From Vombatus ursinus (Eukaryota > Chordata > Mammalia > Diprotodontia > Vombatidae), in NCBI RefSeq assembly GCF_900497805.2, contig NW_020947390.1:5964735-6028734 (forward strand): a stretch of DNA of 64,000 nt. Direction: 5' to 3'. Position numbers and translations under genes: made by a program. This document shows positions 55,125-64,000 of this stretch, piece by piece. Positions within the stretch are counted from its first letter, which is position 1. Every line of letters starts with the position of its first letter. Under the pieces are notes generated by a model. The model did not search any database. It was given only the letters and a program-made list of their open reading frames with translations, and was not told the origin of the DNA.

Positions 55125-55200
55125 TCCACTAATTAATTCTAGTTTTGCCCTATGGGACTAAGCAAAACACATCTAAATGCTCTTTCATGTGAAAATGTTA
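55040..55200 (-). mobile_element. L3/CR1 LINE relic
   Basis: Antisense: gaaatctgcctcactccaac, ttccactaattaattctagt, tttgccctatgggactaagc, aaaacacatctaaatgctct, as in L3 at 22.2 and 28.35 kb. Confidence 0.6.
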
Positions 55201-55609
55201 GTATACAAAAACAAAAAACAAAAAACAAAAACAAAACAGAAGATTGTTTATCAAACTGTGAACTTTTATTATAGTTTTTTAAATTACATTTTTGTTATTT
55301 TTCCCTCAATTACATGTAAACAAACATTTTTAACATTTTTAAAAATTTTGAGTTCCAAAGTCTCTCCCTCCCACCTTGAGAAGACATGCAATTTGATATA
55401 GATTATACATGTGCAGTCATACAAAACATTTTCATATTTAGCCATGCTACAAAAGAAAATGCAGACAAGAATAGTAAAGTAAAAAAAATGTGGCCTTCAA
55501 TCTGCATTCAAATTCTATCAGTTCCTTTTGTGGAGGTGTATAGCATTTTTCAACATGAATCCTTCAGAACTGTCTTAGATCATTGTATTGCTGAGAATAG
55601 TTAAGTCAT

Positions 55610-55831
55610 TCAAAGTTGATCACTGTACAATACAGCTATTACTGTATACAATGATCTGATCTGACAAAGTATTCCACGTTCTCCTAATTTGCTTATATCA
55701 CCATTTATTTCTAAATCATGTACCCATTTTCTCCTTATCTTGGTATATAGTGTGAAATGGTGGCCTATGCCTAGTTTCTGCAAATGATCTCTGCTCATTT
55801 CACTTTGTATCAGTTCATATAAATCTTCCAA
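55610..55831 (-). pseudogene. L1 ORF2p C-terminal remnant with in-frame insert
   Basis: A 73-codon frame starts with EDLYELIQSEMSR and ends LYTVIAVLYSDQL, the last part of ORF2. Between them lies HHFTLYTKIRRKWVHDLE, a motif that normally occurs a few hundred residues earlier in ORF2. The insert keeps the frame open. No active domain remains. Confidence 0.75.
55658..55794. repeat. L1-internal duplication, displaced copy
   Basis: About 130 bases (attccacgttctcctaattt, atttctaaatcatgtaccca, tggcctatgcctagtttctg) that match 56,622-56,752 at roughly 90 percent, same orientation, 965 bases apart. This copy is out of place in the L1. Confidence 0.88.
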
Positions 55832-56621
55832 AGTTCTGAAACAATCTTGCTCATCATTTCTTATAGAACAATATTATTCCACCACAATGATATACAATAC
55901 CTTTTTCTAGTCATTCCCCAAGTGATGGACATTCCCTCAATTTCTAATTCTTTGACACCACAGAAAAAGCTGCTATAAATATTTTTGTACAAATAGGACC
56001 TTTTCCTTTTTCTTTGATCTCTTTGGCATATATATACCTAGTAGTGGTATTGCTGGATCAGAGGGTATGCAAAGTTTTATCACCCCTTGGAAATAGTTCC
56101 AAATTGCTCTCCAGAATGGTTGAATCAGTTCACAACTCCAACAACAGTGCATTAGGGTTGCAATTTTTCCACATTCCCTCTAGCATTTGTCATTTTCCTT
56201 TTCTGTCATGTTAGCCAAACAGATAGATATGAAGTGGCACCTCAGAATTGTTTTAATTTGCATTTCTCTAATTAATAGTTATTTAAAACATTTTTTCATA
56301 TGACTACAGATGGCTTTGATTTCTTCTTCTAAAGATGGATTGTTCATATCTGTTGACCATTTATCAATTGGGCAATGACTCATATTCCTATCATATTCCC
56401 ATAATTTTGACTTAGTTCTCTATATATTTGAGAAATGAGGACTTCATCAGAGAAACTTGTTATAATTTTCTCCCTCCAGTTTCATGTTTCCCTTCTAAAG
56501 TTGGCTGTATTGGTTTTGTTTGTGCAAAAGATTTTTAATTTGATATAATCAAAAGTATCCATTTTACCTTCCCTATTGTGTTCTATCACTTTTGGTCATA
56601 CAGTTTTTTTCCTTCTCCATA

Positions 56622-56752
56622 AATCTGACAGTCAAAGTATTCTACGTTCTCCTAATTTGCTTATATCACCCTTTATTTCTAAATCATGTACCCATTTTGA
56701 CCTTATCTTGTATACAGTGTGAGATGTTGGCCTATGCCTAATTTCTACAAAA
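56622..56752. repeat. L1-internal duplication, resident copy
   Basis: The same segment at its normal place in antisense ORF2, between the tcacttttggtcatacag and cagttttcctagcaattttt blocks. Confidence 0.85.
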
Positions 56753-57563
56753 CTAGTTTCCAGTTTTCCTAGCAATTTTTGTCAAATGTTGAATTCTTGT
56801 CCCCAACATGTAGTTTGGGTTTGTAAAACAATATATAATTATGAGCATTTACTACTGTGTATGATGTAACTAATTAAATCAACTTATCCACCACTCTCTT
56901 TCTTAGTGAGCACCAGACTGTTTTGTTGATTATCACTTTGTAATACAGTCTGAGATCTGGTATTCCTAAACCACCTTCCTTCACAAGTTTTTTATTGATT
57001 CCCTTAATATTCTTGACAATTTGTTCTTCCAGATGAATTTTATTATTTTTTCCAGATCTATAAAATTTTTTGGTAATTTGATTGATATGGCATTAAATGC
57101 CATTTGTATTATATTAGCTTATCCTACCCATGAGCAATTAATATTTCTCCAATTGTTTAGATCTGACTTTATTTGTGCAAAAAGTGTTTTGCAATTGTGT
57201 TCATATAATTCCTGAATTTTTGTTGTCATGTAGACTCCCAAATATTTTATATTTTATACAATTGTTGCAAATGGAATTTCACTTTCTATTCCTTACTGCT
57301 GGACTTTGTTGTTAACATACAGAAATGCTTATGATTTATTAGGTTTACTTTTTATCCTGCAACTTTGCTGAAGTTGTTAATTATTTCAACTAATCTTTTA
57401 GCTATATACCATTATGTTTTGTTTCCTCATTATCCTAATTCCTTCAGTTTCTTTTTCTTCTCATTGCTATATCTATATATATATATATAATATTTCTATC
57501 TATATAATATTTCTAGAAAAAATACTGAACAAGAGAGGTGACAAGGGGCATCCTTGCAAGGAT

Positions 57564-58128
57564 TTGCAAGTACACTATCAATACCTGAAGTCCAAGTACT
57601 TGAATTCAAGGATCATGAATCACAGACACATGTGGAAGGTAGCTTAGATGTAATGTGATATAAGGGCCTCATTTTATATGTAATGAAACTGAAGAAAACA
57701 CATTTCTATGACTTGTTCAAGATATATAGGTAGCAAAATTCAGAGAATGCTACAGAGGAAAAGAACTATAGAAAACTAATTTAACACTTTCTTATATAAT
57801 ATCATCAATTTTAAAAACTATTTGTGTCTGTGTTTATCCCCTACTAGACTTCATGTTCCCCATAGTCAGAGACTATCTCTACTTTAAGTCATTATAACAG
57901 AAGAGTTCAACATAAGACTAGATCAAGGAAGAACTTGCTGGGGAGTCAGGAAGGATGATGGTGTGTACAGTGAGTGTGGAGTTAGTATTAATCAGAGTTA
58001 TGAGAGATGATTGCAATAACTGAAGCATATCACCAGATCTTCTACCAGCTATTAGAATTGTCTTTATATTTTACCACTTAATGCAAATTCCAACAATCTG
58101 AGCCACTGGAGAGTAATGTTATTTCTTC
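57564..58128. other. Unassigned with SINE and L2 scraps
   Basis: 57,610-57,750 resembles an antisense THER1/MIR (aggtagcttagatgtaatg, ctcattttatatgtaatgaa). 57,835-57,900 resembles a sense L2 tail (ctactagacttcatgttccc). The rest is unassigned. Confidence 0.4.
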
Positions 58129-58129
58129 A

Positions 58130-58872
58130 TTTTATTAATTTATTTTGATTTATCAACAATCACTTCCATAAGCTTTTGAGTTTTAAATTTTTTCTCTCCT
58201 TCCCTCCCCTTTCCCTCCTCAAGGCAGTGCGCAATCCAATATAGGCTATACATATATATTCCTATTAAACATATTTTCACATTAGTGATGTTGTAAAGAA
58301 GAATTAGAACCAATAGGAGGAACTACCAGAAAGAGGAAACAAAACAAAACAGAAAAAAAATAGCAAATAGTATGTATCAATCTGCATTCAAATCCCATAA
58401 TTCTTTCTTTGGTTGTGGATAGCATTTTCTATCATGAGACCTTTGGAAATGTCTTAGGTCCTTGCATTGCTGAGAAGGACTAAGTCTATCATCAATGTCA
58501 GTTAGTCATTGCCCAAAGTAGCTGTTACTGTGTACAATGTTCTCCTGGCTCTGCTCATTTCACTCAGCATCAGCCCATACAAGTCTTCCCAGGTTTTTCT
58601 GAAGTCTGGCTGCTCATCATTTCTTATAGCATAATAGTATTCCATTATATTCATATACCACAACTTGTTCAGCCATTCCCCAACTGATGGGCACCCCCTT
58701 AATTTCCAATTCTTTGTCACCACAGAAAGAGCTGCTATAAATATTTTTGTACATATGAGCCTTTTCCAATTTTTATGATGTCTTTGGGATACAGCCCTAG
58801 AAGTGCTATTTCTGGGTCAAAGGGCATGCACATTTTTATAGCCCTTTGGGCATAGTTCCAAATTGCTCTCCA
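58130..58872 (-). mobile_element. L1 LINE 3' end, 5'-truncated
   Basis: Minus-strand L1 of a different subfamily from the one at 55 kb: 3' UTR with ctctccttccctcccctttc (antisense of the purine tract), aagaggaaacaaaacaaaac, then ORF2 end from about 58,500. Same 3' UTR as the L1 at 16.5 kb. Confidence 0.88.
58502..58723 (-). pseudogene. L1 ORF2p C-terminal remnant
   Basis: Open for 73 codons: VTKNWKLRGCPSVGEWLNKL, WYMNIMEYYYAIRNDEQ, LMLSEMSRARRTLYTVTA and a stop. This is the normal ORF2 end, aligned in pattern with the human L1 end (WI.K.WY..TMEYY.AI). Only this tail is left. Confidence 0.85.
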
Positions 58873-58875
58873 TCT

Positions 58876-59095
58876 TAGAAAGATGGCTTTAAAGCCAGGA
58901 TAGACCTGGGTTCATATCCTTCCTCTGACATTTACTAATTGTATTATCATGGACAAGTCACTGAACCATCTCAGTTCCTAGGCAATTCTCTAAGACTGCA
59001 TCTTGAGAAGAAGGTGCTAGCATGCATTGGTAAAAGGTATTTTCACATCTAAACCTTTCCAATATCAATGAAATCTCAGGTCCAGGGCCTACCTA
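58876..59095 (+). mobile_element. MIR-type SINE, long marsupial form
   Basis: Sense: gacctgggttcatatccttc, catggacaagtcactgaacc, cctaggcaattctctaagac, gcatgcattggtaaaaggta, atgaaatctcaggtccaggg. Confidence 0.75.
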
Positions 59096-59784
59096 TTTAA
59101 TTATATATTTATTTTTGCTAAAAAGAGCTGTTTTAATGTTCATCAAACCTAATGACTCACTTGGGAAAAAAAAAGACTTCTAATGTTTCAAAGAAAACCT
59201 TAAAGGTATTAGAAAAAGTGTTTTATCTTTACCTCATCTTTTTAAATTTCTATTTCACATAGATTTTATACTATCTATAGTATATTACTACAGTAGCACA
59301 TTCCTATAATTTATAAATAAATATCCTGAGGTATATGCTTAGTTTTTTTTTTTACTCCTAGTATGTATCGTCAAAAAAACTTAGAGACATTTGATGTAGA
59401 TGGCTCAAGTAAAAACTCTTGCAATGTCTCATTAATTGTCTCAAACTTCTGCTATGCTTTCTCTGTGGAGACACAAACTATGGGTGCTAAATGAATGTTA
59501 AATAATAATTACAAGTATCTATTATGAATAAGTATGTGATCAATTTTTAAAGCCAGTAAACTATAAGTCAATAATATCCTGAAGCTATGAGTTTCACTAA
59601 TTAAATATTGTTAAAAGGGCATTTATTCTTCTTCATTGTGAATTCATGAAATTCAAAGGCAAAATAAAAACCTCATTATCATCCTGGAAATTTGAGTAGA
59701 ATGAAAAGATCTTTCTATTTCATTTCTTTTAGAACCACCTAAAATGCTTTCCTTTATATCCCATTCTTCCCAGTCAAGTCAACA
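59096..59784. other. Unique block
   Basis: AT-rich, no repeat recognised, no frame of interest. Confidence 0.35.
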
Positions 59785-60195
59785 AATGAGTAAGTATTTA
59801 CTAATCACATGACCACATAGCAGACATTGTACTACCAACTGGAGATATAAAGATAGATAAAAACAATCCTAGGCAGCAAAAAGCTCACATTCTAATGGGG
59901 GAGACAACATGCAAATAACTATGTACATACAAGATATACATGGGCAAATGATATTTTCTCAATGGGAAGGCACTAACGGGGAGAAGGGAAGGAGGAGGAG
60001 GAGGAGGAGGAGGAGGAGGAGGAGGAAGAAACAGAAAGGTAGACATCTTCACAGTGTAGGTCTTAAGAGGAATCTTGAAGGAATCCAGGAAAGCTAGAAG
60101 TCAGAGACCATGAAGAAAAGCATTCTAGGTATGGTAGGATTGGCCATTGAGTACATGGAGATGAATAGTATGTAAGAAGACTGAAAAGAAACCCT
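59785..60195 (-). mobile_element. L2 LINE 3' part, antisense, with GGA array
   Basis: Antisense: gagtaagtatttactaatca, cattgtactaccaactggag, aaagctcacattctaatggg, gagacaacatgcaaataact, ttgaaggaatccaggaaagc. A (GGA)n of about 11 units at 59,991-60,026 interrupts it. Confidence 0.8.
59991..60026. repeat. (GGA)n array
   Basis: About 11 tandem GGA units, purine only. The arginine-rich frame across it is not a gene. Confidence 0.93.
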
Positions 60196-60940
60196 CTTCT
60201 TTTCCCTGTTCAACAAAATATTTCTGTACTGAGGGTTAAGTACTCATTTTACGTGACTTTTGTAAGTAAAAACAGTTCAGTTTCCATTTGGCAAAGCAGT
60301 GACTTCTCCCCCACACCCTAGCACGAGGATGCACGTAGTCAGTCAGTCAAGTAAGAATCCTCTTGTGTTCTTTGAAGCTATGAAAATTCTTCTTATTCAT
60401 CCTTCTAGAGCTAGGTGAAGTTGGTTCGTTAGTTCACTACTTAGACAAATACTTATGTTCAAAGGATCTGGTAAGACATAAACATGCATAAGTAAGATAC
60501 TTGCCCTCAAGAAGCTTACATTCTAGTCTTACCTTGTTCATGAAATATTTCTCCAATAGTGTACTTCTCCCAAAACACATCTCTTCTTTCCCTTTGAACC
60601 TATCATACAGTACAATCCTAAAATATTGAATTCTACACTCTCTGTCTTACACATTATTCCTGTTTCTCCTAGTAGATTATGAGCCACTTGAGGGCAAGGA
60701 ATAGGCATATTGAGTGGTCTGCCTCTGTTCAACCAACCATCTTGGCTGGAAGTTCTTAGGATTTCAAGTAACTTTCTACTATTTAATTGTTATACAAACA
60801 CAGAAATTATTGGTAATGAGTCTGTCTTCTTTCCTTTTTTCAGTCAGGTTTTGGTTCATTTAATAGATATTTATTGATTACCTACTGTTTGAAAGACACT
60901 GGGTTAAGTATGAATGATATAAAGATAAATATGCCAGAGT
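60196..60940. other. Unassigned with L2 scraps
   Basis: 60,440-60,535 resembles an antisense L2 tail (acttgccctcaagaagctta). 60,600-60,715 resembles a sense L2 tail (agtagattatgagccacttg). 60,848-60,935 is another antisense tail (ttattgattacctactgttt). The rest is unassigned. Confidence 0.45.
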
Positions 60941-60942
60941 CA

Positions 60943-61115
60943 AGAATGTTGGCTCTGGAGTCAAATGACCTGAGTTCAAAGTTTACCACTTAGCCTTACA
61001 ACCTTTGTGAAGCTGGGTAAGTTGCTTGCCTCAGTTCCCTCATCTGTAAAATGAAGGGTTTCAACTAAAAGTCCTTTTGGTTTCCTTCTGGTTCTAAATC
61101 AGTAATCGTCCAAAT
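60943..61115 (+). mobile_element. THER1/MIR-type SINE
   Basis: Sense: tggctctggagtcaaatgac, ctgagttcaaagtttaccac, cagttccctcatctgtaaaa, gaagggtttcaactaaaag, ggttctaaatcagtaat. Confidence 0.85.
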
Positions 61116-61266
61116 ACCTTACAATCTAACAGTGAAAAGTAAGATGCATATGGAAATAAATGTTAAAAAAAAAAAACTACTAGCTTTTATGTAATACAAT
61201 TTTGCTTGCAATCTTAAACAAATATCCTAGTGTATTTAGGGAAAAATGCAAGGAAAGTACTCATTA
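61116..61266. other. No recognised feature
   Basis: Short AT-rich spacer. Confidence 0.4.
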
Positions 61267-61267
61267 T

Positions 61268-61440
61268 ATAGTGGAAAGAGCACGAGATTGAAAATAAGAC
61301 CTGTGTTTGAATCCTGGCTTCATTATTAGCTAACTATGTGATATTAGGCACCTCCCTTTCTTAGTTTATTACACTTACCAAATGAGGGGATTGGATTAAA
61401 TAATTTCCAAAGCCTCTTATATTTCAAATTTCCATGACCC
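61268..61440 (+). mobile_element. THER1/MIR-type SINE
   Basis: Sense: tagtggaaagagcacgagat, tgtgtttgaatcctggcttc, ttagtttattacacttacca, ggattggattaaataattt. Confidence 0.8.
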
Positions 61441-61812
61441 TAAAGGGCACTGCAGGTTAAATTGGAATCAAGATGAAAGGATGTGATTCATTAATGGAGC
61501 GATCCAACTGAATAAGACAGAATACAAACAAAATCCAAAGCATAGTCAGAAATCAAAAGCCTGAGGGACTCACAAATCATTTTTGGTGAGGCTTGAAATG
61601 GATGTGTTATTTCAGGGTCAATGAATGCCAAGGTCCAGTACACAGGGACTCAAGGGGAGGAACAGTGAGTGTGTACTGTAGAATTTGCTGGAATTACTCA
61701 GTGGAAGGTTTTAGGCCTGCACAAATCTTAATCTGTGCCTGCCCATGCTCTCTGGTACTAAGGTACAAGTTTTGCATCTATGATACCACAGAACACAAGA
61801 TATATTTTATAT
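61441..61812. other. No recognised feature
   Basis: Unassigned. An 85-codon frame at 61,593-61,850 runs into the next SINE and is not supported as a gene. Confidence 0.4.
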
Positions 61813-61814
61813 TA

Positions 61815-62075
61815 TCTATCTGCTTGTATAACCCTGGGAAAGCTGCTTAACCTTTCATTCTTCTAGGTAACGCTCTAAGACTAGTTGCAGAGATGGTGGT
61901 GATCTGCATTGGTAGAGGGAATTCCCATACCTGGAAGCTCCTTGTACCAAAACACCACAGGTCCAGTTGCTCTTCCTCCAGCTGAGGAAATGAGAGAGAT
62001 TAAATGACTTGCTGAAAGTTATACAGCTAATAAGTGGCAAAATAGGATCCACACTGTCACACACTCTTAAATGAT
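61815..62075 (+). mobile_element. MIR-type SINE, long marsupial form
   Basis: Sense first part: ataaccctgggaaagctgct, ctaggtaacgctctaagact, gatctgcattggtagaggga, accacaggtccagttg. From 61,980 antisense core text (gaggaaatgagagagattaa, atacagctaataagtgg) suggests a second, opposite MIR piece. Confidence 0.7.
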
Positions 62076-62217
62076 TATCAATTATATTTTAGGAAGATCT
62101 AAAAACAAATATATCTAAATTGAGCAATCTACCCTGGGTTTGTGTGGCTTCACCATCTCACAAAATTATCCATTATGTTTTTAGGCTGATCTAATTGTTA
62201 ACATATAATACAATACA

Positions 62218-62440
62218 ATGAGAATAACTGACATTTATGTGGTACTTGGAGCTCTTCAAAGGACTCAATATTTCATTGGTTCCCCACAACAACCCAGGGG
62301 AATAGGTATTTTAGGTGTTCTAGTCTACTTTACATATTAGGAAACTGAGGAATGGTCATTTTAAATGATTTGAACAAGATTACAGAGCTAGAGGCAAAAT
62401 TTACCCAGGTCATTCAGAAATCTTTATGCAACCCAGTATC
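62218..62440 (-). mobile_element. MIR SINE
   Basis: Antisense: actgacatttatgtggtact, cccacaacaacccaggggaa, taggtattttaggtgttcta, ttaggaaactgaggaatgg, gattacagagctagaggc. Confidence 0.8.
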
Positions 62441-62449
62441 TTTGGTAGG

Positions 62450-62665
62450 CATTAAGAGAGGTATAGAGTGCTCAGAGAATGAAGAGGGAGGAAGCAGAAG
62501 AAAGTGGATATAAGGTTCAAAACTGGGAAAGATTTGTAGAGGAGAACCTATTTGAATTGGGTCTTGAGAGATGGTTAGAATTTCGACAAAAGAGGGTCTG
62601 GGTGGAGAGAAGAGAGAAGGCTTTCCAAGGGTAGTGAATGGAGTGAATACAGGCTGGGGTTTCAA
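62450..62665 (-). mobile_element. L2 LINE fragment, antisense
   Basis: Antisense of the older L2 type: tttgtagaggagaacctatt, tgaattgggtcttgagagat, ggttagaatttcgacaaaag. No frame. Confidence 0.65.
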
Positions 62666-63118
62666 GAAGTAAAATAATTTTAAAACTAGCAATTTGGGCA
62701 GTCAGGACAAGGCAAATGATGTAAACTCCTATACAACCAATGCTATTTTATTGGTATCCCTCAAATTTATTTTTCTTATATTATTTTTTATGTCAAATGT
62801 ATCTCAGATTTTAATTGGCTAGTTGTCTGATGTTGAACTTTATGAGGTACATTTCAATTGTCTAAAATGGTCCTCTTTGGGACAGTCAGGAGATGCTCTC
62901 GGTTGGTTTTATATTTGTCCAAATCATTTTGCAGGTCTAGATGGTATATATTAAAAAAATCTGATGGTTTAACTTAAAATAATAATAGGCAACTATTAGT
63001 TATAGGTAAACAGATACAGCTTCAACTACAAGTACATGCTTTCTGCCCCAATGTATTCCATTTTGTATGCCATCATAGAAAGTGTTACTAAGACTTCTAA
63101 ATTTGAAGTGTATATTAT
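62666..63118. other. No recognised feature
   Basis: AT-rich unassigned sequence. Confidence 0.4.
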
Positions 63119-63119
63119 G

Positions 63120-63372
63120 CTTTGTTGTTCAGTCATTTCAGTCACATCTAACTCTTGGTGACCCCATTTAGGGTTTTCTTGGTAAAAATACTGGAGCAGT
63201 TTACCATTTATTTCTCCAGCTCATTTTACAGATAAGGAAACTGAGGCAAACAATTTTAAGTGACTTGCTCAGGGTCACACAAGTGTCCAAGGCCAGATTT
63301 GAACCCAGGAAGATGAGTCTTCAGGACTCCAAGCCCAATATGCTATCCACTGTACCACCTAGCAGCAGCATC
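63120..63372 (-). mobile_element. Mar1-type tRNA SINE, near full length
   Basis: Antisense: tgttgttcagtcatttcagt (RTE-like tail), ttggtgaccccatttagggt, tactggagcagtttaccatt, cattttacagataaggaaac, gtgacttgctcagggtcaca, atccactgtaccacctagca (head). Confidence 0.9.
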
Positions 63373-63802
63373 TTTCAATTATTTTATTTGCAATTTTTTT
63401 GCATTAGTTCTAATAATCTAGGGAAGGCAATGAGTAAATTAACCCCAACATCTTGTACGTTATGCATTGAAAAATCAAAGAGTTATTTTCAAGACTAATA
63501 AAATAACATTGAGATTATGATATATAAAGGTACCGAGTTTTCTCTTTCAAATATATAGTTAGTCCAAAGAGATCATGATAAAAAAGTATCCTAGCTTAGT
63601 AAGACATCTTAGTAAAATGTCAAGCAATTTGGAAGGAACTCTCATAGTACTTTTGGCAATGACTTAATATCATTAAACCATTTAATTATTATTCAGGGTC
63701 TGTAGACTCTTAAGAAGAGCATTTAAATGGGGCTGTGGGGGTAGTTCTTGATAACTCTAAGTATTACATTTATATTGGCTCACATTTATTTTTCATGATC
63801 AA
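63373..63802. other. No recognised feature
   Basis: AT-rich unassigned sequence. Confidence 0.4.
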
Positions 63803-63804
63803 TA

Positions 63805-64000
63805 AACTCCAGTAGCTCCTGATTGCCTGTAGAATAAAATCTGAACTCCCCTTTTTAGCCTCTAAAGCCCTTCACAACTTTGCCCCAAACTATCTTTCCA
63901 ATGTCAACATATATCACTCTCCCTGTCAAACTGTAATCTAGTCAAGCTGGCCTTCTTTCTGTTTCCTATACTGGATACTCCATCTGGCATTGCCCTCCCC
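63805..64000 (+). mobile_element. L2 LINE, cut by window end
   Basis: Sense: aataaactccagtagctcct, gaataaaatctgaactcccc, ctctaaagcccttcacaact, aatctagtcaagctggcctt, atctggcattgccctcccc. It runs off the right edge. Confidence 0.85.

Larger units (their letters stand above)
55265..57563 (-). mobile_element. L1 LINE 3' end, 5'-truncated, internally duplicated
   Basis: Minus-strand L1 of 2.3 kb: 3' end at left (ttacatttttgttatttttc, caattacatgtaaac), ORF2 end, then back through ORF2 to about 57,560 (ggtgacaaggggcatccttg). Typical antisense ORF2 text includes caacttgctcat-like end, gctataaatatttttgtac, ttttaatttgcatttctcta, accagactgttttgttgatt. It holds a 130-bp segment twice (55,660-55,790 and 56,624-56,750). 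A TA-rich patch at 57,470-57,490 is secondary. Confidence 0.88.

Noticed and set aside
1-64000. CRISPR arrays, bacterial operons, riboswitches
   Set aside because: Tandem arrays here are simple mono- to pentanucleotide repeats without unique spacers, and the sequence is plainly mammalian nuclear DNA.
1-64000. rRNA, snRNA, 7SK, Y RNA or known microRNA genes
   Set aside because: No match to conserved core sequences that I know on reading either strand. Divergent copies could be missed without a search.

Overview
The window reads as nuclear DNA of a marsupial mammal. It is AT-rich and CpG-poor, with no host gene that I can support. The marsupial call rests on the repeats: tRNA-derived SINEs of the Mar1/MON1 kind (some ending in an RTE-like tail), many L2 LINEs and MIR/THER1 SINEs, L3/CR1 relics, and L1 copies with a marsupial-type 5' UTR and ORF1. 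Species cannot be fixed from this alone. All open frames examined are inside repeats, inside microsatellites, or lack any sign of coding. The stretch is best seen as a gene desert or a large intron.

Layout. 0-6.6 kb: L2 copies in both orientations, MIRs and a compact inverted pair of L2/MIR tails. 6.6-9.7 kb: L3/CR1, a possible RTE relic, SINEs and a quiet AT-rich block. 10-14 kb: a 5' L1 fragment (5' UTR plus broken ORF1, minus strand), then an L1 3' end. 15.1-18.1 kb: a long L2 holding a hAT element, which holds an L1, whose tail seems to hold a retroposed mRNA 3' end. 18-26 kb: L2, MIR and L3 copies plus two quiet blocks. 27.5-31.4 kb: dense SINEs, L3 and microsatellites. 31.4-33.7 kb: quiet sequence with a G-rich pentamer array. 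33.7-36.4 kb: nested SINEs and a SINE-riddled L2. 36.8-37.6 kb: a second L1 5' UTR-only fragment. 38.9-43.4 kb: L2 copies around a slightly CpG-richer unique block. 44-48.6 kb: L2, MIR, trinucleotide arrays and a short local duplication. 49.4-51.8 kb: an endogenous retrovirus fossil whose ends look like those of a LINE-copied mRNA. 52.3-57.6 kb: SINEs, a 214-bp local duplication, a hAT remnant and an L1 with an internal duplication. 58-64 kb: another L1 3' end, L2 and MIR copies.

The elements work together only in the sense of copying machinery: L1 probably copied the ERV mRNA and the 3' UTR fragment, L2 the MIR-type SINEs, and RTE the Mar1-type SINEs. No new host system was found. The strongest items are the processed ERV copy, the four-layer nest and the two local duplications. 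All family calls come from reading against remembered consensus sequences, not from a database search, and boundaries are good to about 10-30 bases unless a target duplication is given.
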